A stretch of 64,000 nucleotides of DNA, from positions 682,001-746,000 of the forward strand of contig JAESUZ010003499.1 in the NCBI GenBank assembly GCA_017311185.1, given 5' to 3'. The notes below the pieces were generated by a model. The model was not told where the DNA came from. It made no database searches and worked only from the letters and a program-made list of their open reading frames with translations. This stretch comes from Proteles cristata cristata (lineage: Eukaryota > Chordata > Mammalia > Carnivora > Hyaenidae). Below, one piece after another: positions 1-10,784 of the stretch (within the stretch, counting starts at the first letter, position 1; the number at the start of each line of letters is the position of its first letter). A program made the translations under genes and the position numbers.

Positions 1-80
1 TTTTTTACCCCAACTCTGAGAAAAGCCTCTGTTTCAGGAAGCTGAATGGATCCTGCTGTTCTCTGATGGACACAGCCTGG

Positions 81-349
81 CCCGTCCATGACCTTCCCAC
101 AGCTCAGGGCCCGTCCATGACCTTCCCAAGGCTCAGGGCCCGTCCATGACCTTCCCACAGCTCAGGGCCCACCCACGACCTTCCCACAGCTCAGGGCCCG
201 TCCATGACCTTCCCACAGCTCAGGGCCAGTCCATGACCTTCCCACGGCCCAGGGTCTGTCCATGACCTTCCCACGGCCCAGGGTCCGTCCATGACCTTCC
301 CACGGCCCAGGGTCCGTCCATGACCTTCCCACGGCCCAGGGTCTGTCCA
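81..349. repeat. 29-bp minisatellite, about 9 copies
   Basis: Nine complete 29-bp units begin at 81, 110, 139, 168, 197, 226, 255, 284 and 313, and a partial tenth starts at 342. Each unit carries a core close to gtccatgaccttcccac. The left units end in agctcaggg and the right units in ggcccaggg, so two variant blocks are visible. The even period creates long open frames on both strands that are not genes. Confidence 0.95.
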
Positions 350-2388
350 TCCGCTGCCCGGGAGGCCCAGAGGTCTTTCCCTCTCCCACTGCTCATTCCC
401 TGGAAGGAGCCCAGGAAGAGCTCTTTTGGGCCCGCTGTTCTGGGAGGGGAGGGGCACCTGGCCAGACCCAGGAACTGGGGCGTCTGGCACCAAATCCAAT
501 ATCAGACTTGACTCCGGGCTCGACTACCTGGGGACAGGGCGGGTCAGGACTGAGGAATCTGTGGGCCGCACGGGACCTCCTCCTCCTCACCCCCACCCTC
601 ACCCCCACCCCAAGCCGCAACACTGGGGACTTCCTGCGGCCTTTTCCCGGAGCCGCGGGCGCCCGCCCTGAAGGGACCGGGGTCCGTGGGGGGCCTCACA
701 GCAGAACCTCTTCTTGGAGCTTGGCCTGCCTAACAGCCAAGTGGAGCTTTTCTCCGGGGGGAACAGGGTGGCCCTCAGGGTTTGACCCCACCCCTGCTCT
801 TCCTACCCACCCCCGCCCCCCAGCTGTCCCTGAGACATTTCACAGAACACAGCTAGGGAGCCCAAATCTCTCTTTTTCCACCCAAAGGAACTGAGGCACA
901 GAGAAGGCAGGCATCTGGCCCAAGGCCTCACAGCATGCCACTGACGCACCGCGGGCTGCACCCCATCATTAAGGAGCACCCAGTGTCACAGCCAACCAGC
1001 GCTAAGTAGGGACATAAAATGACACTGTCCCTCCTGCCTCCCACACACACACCAGCGCCTCGGGGCAGCCCCCGCCTTGGGGACAGAAGCCGCTCCGCAC
1101 CTGCTCCCTGCACCTGCCCATGGAGAAGCCCCAAGTCCATCCACACGGCCTTTCCTTGACCCTGTTCTCTCCAGAGGAGGCCAAGGGGAAGCAAGGCTGC
1201 CTGCTGCAGACGGGCTGCAAGAGTGGGGGATGGGGAGCCAGCTGCTCCCGCACGGCCAAGGGCTCTGACCCTCTGAGCCTCGGTTTCCCTCTCCCCCTAC
1301 AGAGAGGCGGTATTCCAGCCCCTTCCTCAGGTTGATGGGGGCAAGGAAGTGTCCACGAGGCCACCTCTATTCCTCGCTTGAATGGTGGGGAGGTTCTGCA
1401 CACCCCCAGCACCCACAGGCAAAGGTGATAGAGGTCAGCGGGGTGAGGGCCCCGGAGACCGGGGAAACCCCTCTGTGCTTGGTCCCCAGCCTCGCCGGAG
1501 CGGCTCCCCCCAGACAGTGGCAGGGCGGCCTCGCCTCACCCCCTCACTCCCCCACTGCCCTGCTCGCTCTGAGCGGAGGGAAACTCTAGGCCGAAAGAGT
1601 AGAGGCTGGGGGCCCGGCCGGGCTGTCTACACTGCCTGCCGGTGTCCCCACAGGTGCGCCGCAGACACAGTGCTTGGTCACCAGGACAGGGGCCCAGGGG
1701 CGGCAGGGGAAGGGGGCTGCTGGAACAGCCAGAGCGTTGGCGTCCACAGGTAGGTGCTCCCTGGTGACGGTGCCCTCCTCCCACCTTGGCCAGTGCCCGG
1801 GAGGCACTCTGTAGCGCTCTCTGCCCAGCCAGGAACCGCATCTTGGCTTAGCCCAGAGACCCTCGCTCCTGGAGCAGACCCGGGTCGCTCTGTGATCACA
1901 CGCAGGCGGGCAGTGTGAGTGACAGCTGTGGGGTATGCACCCTGAGTTGTGAGCGAGGTGCCCAGCCAGTGGCCAGGCCCAGACCAGCAGGATCCTGCAG
2001 AAACATGTGGCCTGCGGCACAGCCCTCCAGCCCCCCAGGCGCCAGCACGGGACGCCCCCCACACTGGCCTCTGAGCTCACCGGGGGAGAAACCATGAGGG
2101 AGCGGGTGGCCAGGGAGCGATGGGCGCCATGTCCGCCATCCGCTGAGGGCACCAGCTGTGCGACCCTCCCCCGCCCTTGCCAAGTCCCACACGGGGCCAG
2201 CAGCCTCACCTCTGTGACCCGTCACCATGGCCACTCTCAGCTGAGGCTCAGCAAGCGAGGCACCATCAGCCACCCGGCGGACAGCCAGCAAGTTTTGGAA
2301 ACATTGGCTGTTGCGTCCGTCCTTTCCCAAATGGGTGTCAGGCACTGAGCTGGCCACTGGGGCAGTGGGAGACACCGAGCTTCCTTTT
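350..2388. other. Intergenic, no gene seen
   Basis: This GC-rich unique sequence lies upstream of QRFP. Several frames are open for 100-200 codons, but none resembles a known protein, and GC richness explains the openness. The only recognisable element is a short MIR-like piece near 878-945. Confidence 0.6.
878..945 (-). repeat. MIR-like fragment
   Basis: The text aactgaggcacagagaaggc, followed by tggcccaaggcctcacagca, matches the reverse complement of the MIR core (cctcagtttcc / gtgaccttgggcaag). It is short and diverged. Confidence 0.45.
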
Positions 2389-2539
2389 CGGTTTTTCTTT
2401 TTTAAAGTAGGCTCCACACCCAGTGTGGGGCCCGACGGTTGGGGAAGGGGGGCTTGAACTCATGATCCTGAGATCAAGACCTGGGCTGAGATCGAGAGTT
2501 AGATGCTTAACCGACTGTGCCGCTCAGGCGCCCCCCACT
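2389..2539 (-). repeat. Old CAN-type SINE, reversed
   Basis: The T-rich tail is on the left and the head on the right (cgctcaggcgcccc). The central part gcttgaactcatgatcctgag is the older, shorter carnivore SINE form. Flanking agcttccttt at 2378 and 2540 looks like a target-site duplication. Confidence 0.8.
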
Positions 2540-3115
2540 AAGCTTCCTTTCTAAGGAGCAAATCGACTGTGGTACAGGGGGCTCCAAACCCCTTCCACAC
2601 GCCCCCTCCAAGAAGCAGCCCTCCCGCGGCCCCGCTCGGCCCCTCGGGAGGCCCAGAGCTGGTGAACCATGGCGCCCGGCATGACTTCCCAGCTGACTGG
2701 GAGCAAGAGGCAGTGGCCGGGTTCACCGGTGTCTGACTTCCTGCGCCCACGGGGGTGGCGGCGCGGGTCGGGCGTGGGTGGGCGAGGCGTGGACACCCCC
2801 CACCTCCCCCGCCGCCCTGCTTCTCCAGGGAGTGAGGCAACCGACGAAGGCAGGACCGTTAGGATTCAGGGTGGGTGTGCCATTCACCCCTCTTCCAAGG
2901 GACTTGAGGGGCTGCGCCTGCGAATCCCAGCTAATGCTGTGCCTCCTCTGCTCCTCCCACCCGACCACATCCTGTCTGTGTTGGGCCCTTAATGGAGGCA
3001 GGCAGCACAGCCCCCTCCTTCACCACCAGCGTCCCCAATGGAATCCCAGGGTCAGGAATGTGCGGCAATCAGACGGCAGGGCAGCAAGTCCACCCAGAGG
3101 CGGGGGTGGGGGGCC
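2540..3115. other. Upstream flank of QRFP
   Basis: GC-rich sequence with no repeat or gene recognised. It would contain the proximal promoter of QRFP, because it leads directly into the TATA box at 3116. Confidence 0.4.
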
Positions 3116-3123
3116 TATATAAA
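3116..3123 (+). promoter_or_regulatory. QRFP: TATA box, probable QRFP promoter
   Basis: TATATAAA sits in a GC-rich context about 87 bp before a strong splice donor (acg|gtgagt at 3210/3211). A start site about 30 bp downstream, near 3147, would give a short leader exon. The link to QRFP is inferred from strand, spacing and the acceptor that abuts the QRFP start codon. Confidence 0.65.
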
Positions 3124-3146
3124 GCAGGAGAAGCCCGGAGCCACTG

Positions 3147-3210
3147 CTCCCAGACAAGAGCCCAGAGGCGCCCTGCCCTCAGCCCTCCCGAGGAGCGAGT
3201 CCCCAGCACG
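3147..3210 (+). other. QRFP: Probable QRFP 5' non-coding exon 1
   Basis: The start is estimated from the TATA box and is uncertain by several bases. The 3' edge is defined by the consensus donor gtgagta at 3211. It contains no ATG, which suits a leader exon. It would splice to 5060 across a 1,849-nt intron. Transcript data would settle the boundaries. Confidence 0.5.
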
Positions 3211-5059
3211 GTGAGTACATGGCCACTCCATCCCTAGCGGGAGCCCTGCTCACTGCACCCCTCCTGCAGGTCAGGAGCTGAGCAGGGAGGAGGTGACCTC
3301 TTACAGCCCAGAGATTGACCTCAGCTGCCCCCCCACCCCGCCCTGGCCCTGGGGTACAGTCTCCGGCTCTGGCTCCAGCTCCACCCGGTGCGCTTCCTGC
3401 CACGTCCTCAATGTCAAGGACTGAAGTCCCGACTTGCGCTGGGGCCCATTTTCAGGGGTGGGTGTCCCAAACTCCCACCATTGTTCTCAAAGGGGTCCAC
3501 GACCCCCTTCCCCCAAGGGGAGATGGGCCACTTCCTTCTATGCGTCGATGTGCCCTTTCTGGAGACCCAGAGGCCATTCCCGGGCAGAGTGGCGTCCCCC
3601 CCCCCACCGCCCCAGGTGGGATCCCAGCCACTCTCTGCGGGGAGAGGCCACCTGGCTTGTGGAGAGCCCCCCACTCCGCCCGGGCCCTGATGGAGGTGAG
3701 CCTTGGCTTCAGCTCCCGGGGACAAGATGATGGAAGTTAGGAGGGCTGCATCTGGGTAGAGAGGAGGGCTGCTTTTATGACTTTTTCAAAGCTTTCTGGC
3801 TGAGTTCCCTTTGAAATGTCTTCAAGGGAGCCATTTCTGGAAAGAGCTCCGGGGAGCCTGTGCCTCTTCTCCAGAACCAGCTCTTTTCTTCCAGCCTCGG
3901 CTCTCCTCAGAGGACCGGCCAGCTCCGACTCACTATGGTCGTTACCAGGAAGGCTTCCTTTAGGAGGGAATGAGCAATTACTGGCGAAGCAGGGGCATTT
4001 TGGGAAGCTCGATTTCTGTTTCAAATCCCCCCATGGACTAAGTTACTGAGTTCTGAGTTACTGAGACCTGGGCTTGCATCCCGGCCCTGTCACTTTATAC
4101 AGCCGTGAGGTCTTGGGCACGTCACCTGTTTGAGCACGGCCCCTTCCGTCAAAGGGGGTGAGACCCTCCCGCGGGAGGGCGGTGAGGGTGTTACCGGACG
4201 GAAAGGGACACAGAACACTGCCCACGTGCCCAGCGCACCCAGAAGCTGTCTGGCCATTAGAATCATGAATCTCAGGGCTTCTGCTTCCTAGCTGCGGCCC
4301 AGGCTCTTGGCCTTCCTGACAGTCTTCTTGTCTGAAAACACGCTTACCGTGAGGATTGCCTGCAGTGGTTGGTCACACAGACGGGGCTCACAGGTGTTAG
4401 CTCCGGGCCTGGCATGCGGACGGTGGGGGGAGGGTTGGGTTGGGGGGGGTGCTGTAGGGATCATTGCCCGCCCAGCCACGTCCACCTCCCCGGGTGGATG
4501 TCCAAGTTAGGCCACGAACACCAAACCTGTTCAAGCTTCCGGGAGCAATTCGTTTCTGAGCTAAAGGGCCACCAAGTGTCCGAGCTACCCGGCAGCTTAG
4601 CTCGATCCATTTATTACCAAGTTGAAAATGAAGAGAGACTGATGTTATTCGTTCCCTACCCTGTGGCTCTGAGATGATGTGGGCCAAGAGTCAATGACTG
4701 TAATACAAGGAGACCGAGCCCAAGTTTGTGCGGCACTCGGGGGGGCTGTGGGCCTCCCACCCCCATACGCCGTCCCAGCAGCGGGGGGTTACCCGAATGC
4801 TAAGCTGCCAAGGTGTCAGATGCAGGGGACCACGGGAGAGGAGACTCAGCCTAATTGGTGCGGTGAGCTCCTGAGCCTGCTAAGAAAATCAAGGCCCGGT
4901 CCCCCGGCACGGTGACACTTCCTCAAGCTGCTTGTGAGTTGGGTTCAGCGGAGCCACCGGCCTTTGATGGCTGCCCGGGCCCCGGGAGGTACTGACAGGT
5001 TGTCAGGCAAGGCCCACGCGCACAGCCGCTAACCTGCTCCTCTCTTCCCTCCGGCCCAG
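3211..5059 (+). other. QRFP: Probable QRFP intron 1
   Basis: It opens with gtgagtac. It closes with a CT-rich tract and ccggcccag directly before the start codon, with a branch-point-like gctaac about 30 nt upstream. It holds one MIR (about 4050-4240) and otherwise unassigned GC-rich sequence. Confidence 0.5.
4050..4240 (+). repeat. MIR element
   Basis: The order gacctgggcttgcatcccgg, ccctgtcactt, gtgaggtcttgggcacgtcac follows the MIR consensus (tcaaatcccggctctgccactt ... gtgaccttgggcaagtcac). Confidence 0.75.
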
Positions 5060-5461
5060 ATGGTGAGCCCTTACTGCCTGCTCCTCCTGCCACTGGGCGC
5101 CTGCCTTCCTCTGCTGGGCCCAGAAGAGCCCCTGGCCGCGCCACGTGGTGTCACTGGCGAAATGAGCGGGGGCCCCCTGCCCAGCGGACACCGGGTCCCC
5201 CTCCCACGGGGCTCCTCCTGGTGGCCCAGGGCTCCGCACCCACGCGGCCTGCTGGTCATGGCCAAGGAGCTGCAGATGTCTGGCAGGCGGCGCGCCGGCT
5301 TCAGCGTCCGGTTTGGGAGGCAGGACGACGGCAGCGAGGCGACCGGCTTCCTCCTGGCGGACGGCGACAAGGCCGGAGGCCCGCTGGGGACCCTGGCCGA
5401 GGAGCTCAGCGGCTACAGCAGGAAGAAAGGCGGCTTCAGCTTCCGCTTCGGCCGGCGGTGA
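5060..5461 (+). CDS. QRFP: Pyroglutamylated RFamide peptide precursor (QRFP / 26RFa)
   Basis: This 133-residue neuropeptide precursor is secreted and processed to ligands of the Gq-coupled receptor QRFPR (GPR103), which acts in feeding, arousal and endocrine control. Residues 1-20 form a Leu-rich signal peptide. The mature peptides are at the C-terminus: residues 88-130 give the 43-residue QRFP, whose N-terminal Gln follows FGR and can become pyroglutamate. Residues 105-130 give 26RFa, ending GGFSFRF. Gly131 is the amide donor and is followed by Arg-Arg and the stop. An internal AGFSVRF (79-85) between RRR and GR could be a second RFamide. The length is close to the human 136 residues. A splice acceptor ends directly at the ATG, so the whole coding region is one exon. 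Identification is firm. The N-terminal half diverges from human, as is usual for this precursor. Confidence 0.96.
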   Translation: MVSPYCLLLLPLGACLPLLGPEEPLAAPRGVTGEMSGGPLPSGHRVPLPRGSSWWPRAPHPRGLLVMAKELQMSGRRRAGFSVRFGRQDDGSEATGFLLADGDKAGGPLGTLAEELSGYSRKKGGFSFRFGRR

Positions 5462-5601
5462 AGGGGTCAGGGTCAGAGCAGCCTGGAAAGGGCTTCTCCG
5501 TGGACCCTCCCCACTACTGCCTCCACCAGCACCCCCCCCCTGCCCTGCCCCGTCTTCTCCTTGAGCCCCAAAGGCCAGGATACTGAGAAGGTGCGGGGAT
5601 T

Positions 5602-5607
5602 ATTAAA
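5602..5607 (+). terminator. QRFP: QRFP poly(A) signal (ATTAAA)
   Basis: ATTAAA lies 141 nt after the QRFP stop codon, with a GT-containing stretch downstream (gtagggtcgcttaggtgggtg). It is the first plausible signal after the gene. The short 3'UTR of about 150-165 nt is inferred. Confidence 0.65.
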
Positions 5608-5616
5608 ATGAGTTCT

Positions 5617-8600
5617 TAGCAGTAGGGTCGCTTAGGTGGGTGCATCCTTTTGATTTCCGACTTGGCTCAGGCAAAAACCTGGATGGTATTCAGAAGGGAG
5701 GTGACCCAAAGCGACCCGCGTCCCGGTGGAGGAGGCGGCGCTGCCCTGATGTAGCTCCAGCCCATCGTCCATTCCAGTCCCCTTCCCGGGCGGCCGGGTC
5801 TCAGCGGTCCCTTGGCCCAGCGGCGGCTGGCGGCCTGGCGGCCGGGCGCTGTCGGGCCATGAATATGAACAGGCAGAGAGCTGGGCGGGCTGAAGGGAGG
5901 TGGGCTGGTGGTGACGGCAGTGGGGTCATCGAAGTTTTGACAGTCTCCGCGGGGCCGTCTGGAACCGACGTCCATCGTGCGGCCGTGAGAGTGCGTTCCA
6001 CCTGCTGCGGAGTTCGGGTCTGAAAGTTAAAAATAAAAACAATCTTGCTCTCCGTCCCATGAACACACGAGCCCCTCCGTGCTGTCAAGATGTCATTCGG
6101 GTCCCCGGCTGCCCCTCCCTCCCCTCGCGTCCTCGGTGGCACAGTGTGCCATGCCCAGAGTCGAGTGGGAGACGAACGGGGCAGGATGCATTTGTGCTCT
6201 GGCAAGGCTGCATCTCAAACGCTCAGAATGTGAACGCGCTGTGTGTCTCTTTGGAAATAAAACTTGTTAGCTGCAGAACCGGAATGGGAAGCGTCGCTCA
6301 CCCGGCTCTTGCCTCCGGGCCCTCTGTGCCCCAGGAATTTGGGTTTTTCCGGAGCTGCGAGTGCCTGAACTCTGGGGAGATGGAAACGGTGGTGCGGATC
6401 TCCACACCTGTCCTAGCAGCCCCTTAATTGGCAGCTGGTAAGACACCGACGGTCAAAGGTGGGGGAAACACAGCACAAGGTGTGTTTTCCAGCTGCACTT
6501 GACTGCTTCTCCCCAGGCTTTCTCAAAGCCGAGAGCATTCCGAGAACAGGTTGTCCACCCCAGGGGAGGCCGGCGCTCAGCCTGGAGTGGCCGCAGGCCC
6601 GGGGCGAGGCGCAGCGGCTCTTTCAAATGCCGTGCTGCGTCCCTCTCCCATCCCGTGTCAGGCGCGGTGGTGTGAAGCCGCTCACTCCCGGGCTGGCTTC
6701 GACGCGGAGATGAGAACCTGGATTGATGTCACTATGGCAACACCTCCCCTCCTCCTCCGGAGCTGCAGCTCGGCCCTGTTCACAACTGAATAATTTTCCA
6801 TTGAGCTGTCACAATTAATTGGTGGAGTTTTATTAGCCTTTTAGAACCACACTGGGCTGGGCCCAGCTTGGCACCTCGGAGCGTTTCACAAGTGTTTTCC
6901 GTTCTATTAGTGACTGAGATTCCCCAGCAGCAGCTCTCAATCCGTGGCAGCCAGAAAGCCACTTCATTACGGGGTGACAGATCTGAGCCACCAAAGAGCC
7001 AGGCTGACTGAAACCGGGTGGCAGGATGGCACAGGCACGCAGGAATCCAAAACATCACCTGCGCTGAAGGGAGCTGCCTTCTCCGGAAGCTCCTCGCGGC
7101 TTCTTCCCACCGCCTGGGCATGCGTGGCCGGGACAGGGGCCAGCCAGCCACATGGAGTCTGGGGGGCACAGCATGTCCTCTGTGGCCTCCTGCGAACGTG
7201 ACAGTTGGGGGGGATGGAACACACCCTGGGGTCTTTGTCTGTTGGTAAAAGGAGGCGAATGCTCAGCCCTTGAGCCACAGAGGGCAAACCTCAGGAGAAC
7301 GAGTCCCAGCGTGTCCATGGACAGCTCTGGAGCTGAGGACAGACAGCACAGGGCGGCCACGTGGAGGACGGGGCAGTCCCAGCCCGGGCTGTCACCCGGG
7401 TCTTGCCCCATTTCTGCTTTATTGGGGGGGCGCGGGGGGAGGGGCGGTAAGCTCCCTTCGCTCATTCACATGTGCAGAGAAGCCAGAGAACGTGCTTGTG
7501 GAAAAGCAGGTGACACAGGACACACCAAAGGCCAAGGGCAGACGGCCACCCTGGGGCAGGGTCCCCTGGTGACCCTCGCTTGCCAGTTTCCACTCTGAGA
7601 ATAAAAGGAGTCACCCCCGTGGTCACTAAGTGCAGGAGCCTGGAGGTCACCCAGGCCGAGCACAGTCACCTGCGTGTGCTTACAACACACTTTGGGAACA
7701 TACTGGCTGGTTTCTAATTCAGTGGGAGGAGATTAACCTCAGAGAAACCGGAGATACAGGAGGGGGGAGGGGTGGATGTCCTGTCATCACTTTCATCGTT
7801 CAACGACGATCAGCCACAAAGGTCTTCTTTCCAGTTCCTTGTACGTTCGAGCTCAATAGCCCTGAAAATCTCAACGACCCAACTCTGGGTCTAGAGCAAT
7901 CTAAGGGATTGCTCTGTTCAATCCACTCCCGGTGCATCCGGCGCCATCACCGCTCCGGCTCCCCGCCCCTCGCTCTACCCCCAACCCCCCCGGCTTGGTG
8001 GAGGTGTGGGGGCCTCTTACGCCAGCCACCCCCTCGTCCTCCTTGGTGGGGACGATCTCTCTCCAGATTAGTGAAGGGGAGGCTCTGGAAAACACTGACT
8101 TTGCAGGCAGAGTCCGCTCCCGCGAGCAGTCCGGGTTTGCTCTAGCGGGCGTGAGGGCGCAGCCGCTCCAGCCGAGGCACCTGTCTGTGTCCTTATGGCG
8201 CATTTACGCAAGACGCGCAGAAACAGCCTTCCTCTTGGGCTGCGGATCTAACGGCGTTTCGCTAAAAATGGGATGGGGAGTATTTTTGTCTGTACTTTGC
8301 ACGTGTTTGAAATAGTAATAAAAACGTTGAAGGAGGAAGGAGGCTGGCGGGGCAGCGGGCCATCCAGCGGCTGCTGAGGTGAGGACGGAGCCACCTTGTC
8401 CTAACTTTGCCCAGGACGGGAGAGACTACGTGGCCCCTGAAATCCCCAACTCACATAAGGTGCTTTTGTCCCCGGGCAGGGAGCTGGGGCCCTGCCCACG
8501 ACGTTGGGTGGGTGGCCGTCAGGGGCGCGGGCAGGCATGACAGAGACACCGCGGCTGTCAGTCCTGTCCCACCCGACGGGTCCCGCACCAAGGCAACACG

Positions 8601-10782
8601 CGGAAGTGGATTCCCCGGACACTTGGTTTGGGAACGCCTCCTGTATCACCCCCCGACACCGGAGAAGCTGGGCTGCCTGCAGTTCTCGACCTTCCTCCCA
8701 CGACAGAGGGAGGAGGGGCCTGGCTCCGGAGCACAGACCTCCCTGCTAGTCACGCTGGGGCCGTCTACACTGTCGGTTAGTCCAGCACGGGACAGCAGCA
8801 CATGCTGTGTGACCCTGGGCAAGCTGCTTCACATCTCTGAGCCTCGACTTTCTCGCACGTCAAATGAGGACAGTGACAGAATCTCCCTTGTTAAAAAAAA
8901 AAAACAAACAAAAAACAAGAGGGTTTCACGTGGTGACACACAGCCTGGCTGTAGTGGCTGCAAAGGCCCACGCGTGGTCTGTGATGTTAAGAAAACTCCC
9001 CGACTGGAACATGACGCATGTGGAGAAGGAGCTCCGTGCTGAGCGCACAGTTCAGTGCGTTCTCACCAAGCAACACCCCTGTCAGCTGGCGCGACCTGGG
9101 CTGAGAAACACGGCGTTATCCGCCCCCACCGGGCTCCCCTGCACCCCAACCCGGCTCGACCCTCCATCCTGACTTCCAGCACCAAACCACAGATGAGCTG
9201 CGTGGCCGTGAACACGTGGAAGCTTCTGGCATCACTACTGCGTGTCTGGCTGCTTCGGCTCAACCTTACATTTGCGAGACTCACGTACAGATGGTGTCGT
9301 GGCCGAGGCGCCGTCTCCACTGTGCGGGGCGTCCCGCCTCCTCAACATGGCACGACGTTTGCTCCTCTGTGCAGATGGAAGGTTCTCAGGCTGAGGAGCT
9401 TTTCCCAAGATCCTCACTTTGACACTCGGGCAGGTAGTTTGTGGTAACTGTATCAACAGTGGCCGCTGGCCCTTCTGGCAGGCTCGACCCTCAGGTGCTC
9501 CTTGGCTCTGGACCTGGAGGCCAGGCCTTGAAATTACCCGAAAAGCGTGTGCTCGCACGCAGGCGTCTTCGGCAGCTCGATCCAGGTGCGCCAAGTTCCC
9601 AAGGGGCTCTGTGACCTGACCCACTGTCCCGGAGCGGCTGGACCCAAGTAAGTTTCTGAAGCCCAGGTGACGCACGGAAGGCTCTTATTTGAGAGAAGAC
9701 CCGTACTTGCCCTAGCACGGCCGCCACGGTGACTGGCATGTGACACTACGTGAGCCGTGACCAGTGGCAGCCTCAGTGCTGGGCGTCAAGAAAATGGGAT
9801 AACGTGCTCGGAGGGGTCGCCTTGGGGCGGGCTCGCGTCCGGCCTGGAGGGAGCGGCCGTCGGTGGTCATGGCCGCCACTGCAAGTCACCTGAGAGCTGC
9901 CACTCTAGGAAGGCTTATCTGACTGGGGAGATCTGGTGCCCAGTTACGGCCGAGCCACGGGCAGAGCGTGGCCCGGGCCTCCGTGAAACGAGGGAGGGGG
10001 TCTGGCAGCCCCCTGGGTGTGAGCATGCCCCAAGGCCCCGCCAGGCCTCCCCACCCGGGGGCCTCCCCTCCCGTCCGCTCAAGCGTGGTCTTCCACACGC
10101 TCCGGTGAGCAGGACCGTGTCCTCTGACAAGTCTGCTGGCTTAATAAGTATCATTACCAGACAGCGCCACTTACTTCCCCGACTGCCACTTTCCAAGCTG
10201 TCAGCTGGCGTTAAATGGAGGCCAAGACGAGGAAACGGCCGCAGGTGCCCCCCTCCCGGGTCCCCTCGGTCCCCTCGATGGGGAGGGGAGGGGGGCTGGG
10301 AGAGGCCACACGCCCCAGGTGGCATTTCCAGCCCCCCTGCCCTCCTCATGCACAGAGAGAAACAAGACACAGGGCGTGGGGGCCGCGAGCGAGGGGCGCC
10401 TCGGGGGCCACCGGGAGCCGGGGCGGGTTCACAGGCACAGGAAAGGGGGCACCTGTGGAGGCGCCGGAGCCTGGACGTACCCCGTCCCTGAGTCAACAAT
10501 GCTGTGACGGCCTGACAGCGGGGGCCACCCTTGGGCTCCCCTTCCCCCCCATCTGGTGGCAGAGCTCACTCTCAGGGCTGCTGCCGGATCCGCGTCAAGG
10601 GCACCAGAAGGGCCCGAGGCCAGGGCAGGGCAACTGCTGTGGACGGGCCGAGGAAGACGCGGGACGCAGACTGTAAAACCCACCACGGAGCCCCCCGGCC
10701 CCCGAGGACTCCCTCCCTCCCGCCCGCACGCCACAGCTCGGGGGTTGGGGGACGGGAAAATGACACACCAGACCCACCTGCC
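5617..10782. other. Intergenic gap between the QRFP and ABL1 3' ends
   Basis: No gene is recognised here. Open frames up to about 240 codons occur on both strands, but they look like products of GC richness. A MIR piece lies at 8795-8885. Unlike the ABL1 introns, this gap holds no feline SINE. AT-rich islands near 6770-6920 and 10125-10215 stand out from the GC-rich background. Confidence 0.6.
8795..8885 (+). repeat. MIR fragment
   Basis: The stretches gtgtgaccctgggcaagctg, cacatctctgagcctcgac and caaatgaggacagtga follow the central and 3' MIR consensus. An A-rich run follows. Confidence 0.7.
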
Positions 10783-10784
10783 CG

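Noticed and set aside
81..349. Regular 29-bp repeats considered as a CRISPR array
   Set aside because: The units are directly abutting with no spacers, and the DNA is mammalian. It is a minisatellite.
3315..3740. 141-codon frame within the QRFP intron
   Set aside because: Pro-rich with no homology I recognise. It lies downstream of a strong donor and has overlapping frames of similar length.
9757..10491. 244-codon open frame between QRFP and ABL1
   Set aside because: Low-complexity Gly/Arg/Pro composition, no recognisable domain, and a similar-length open frame on the opposite strand.
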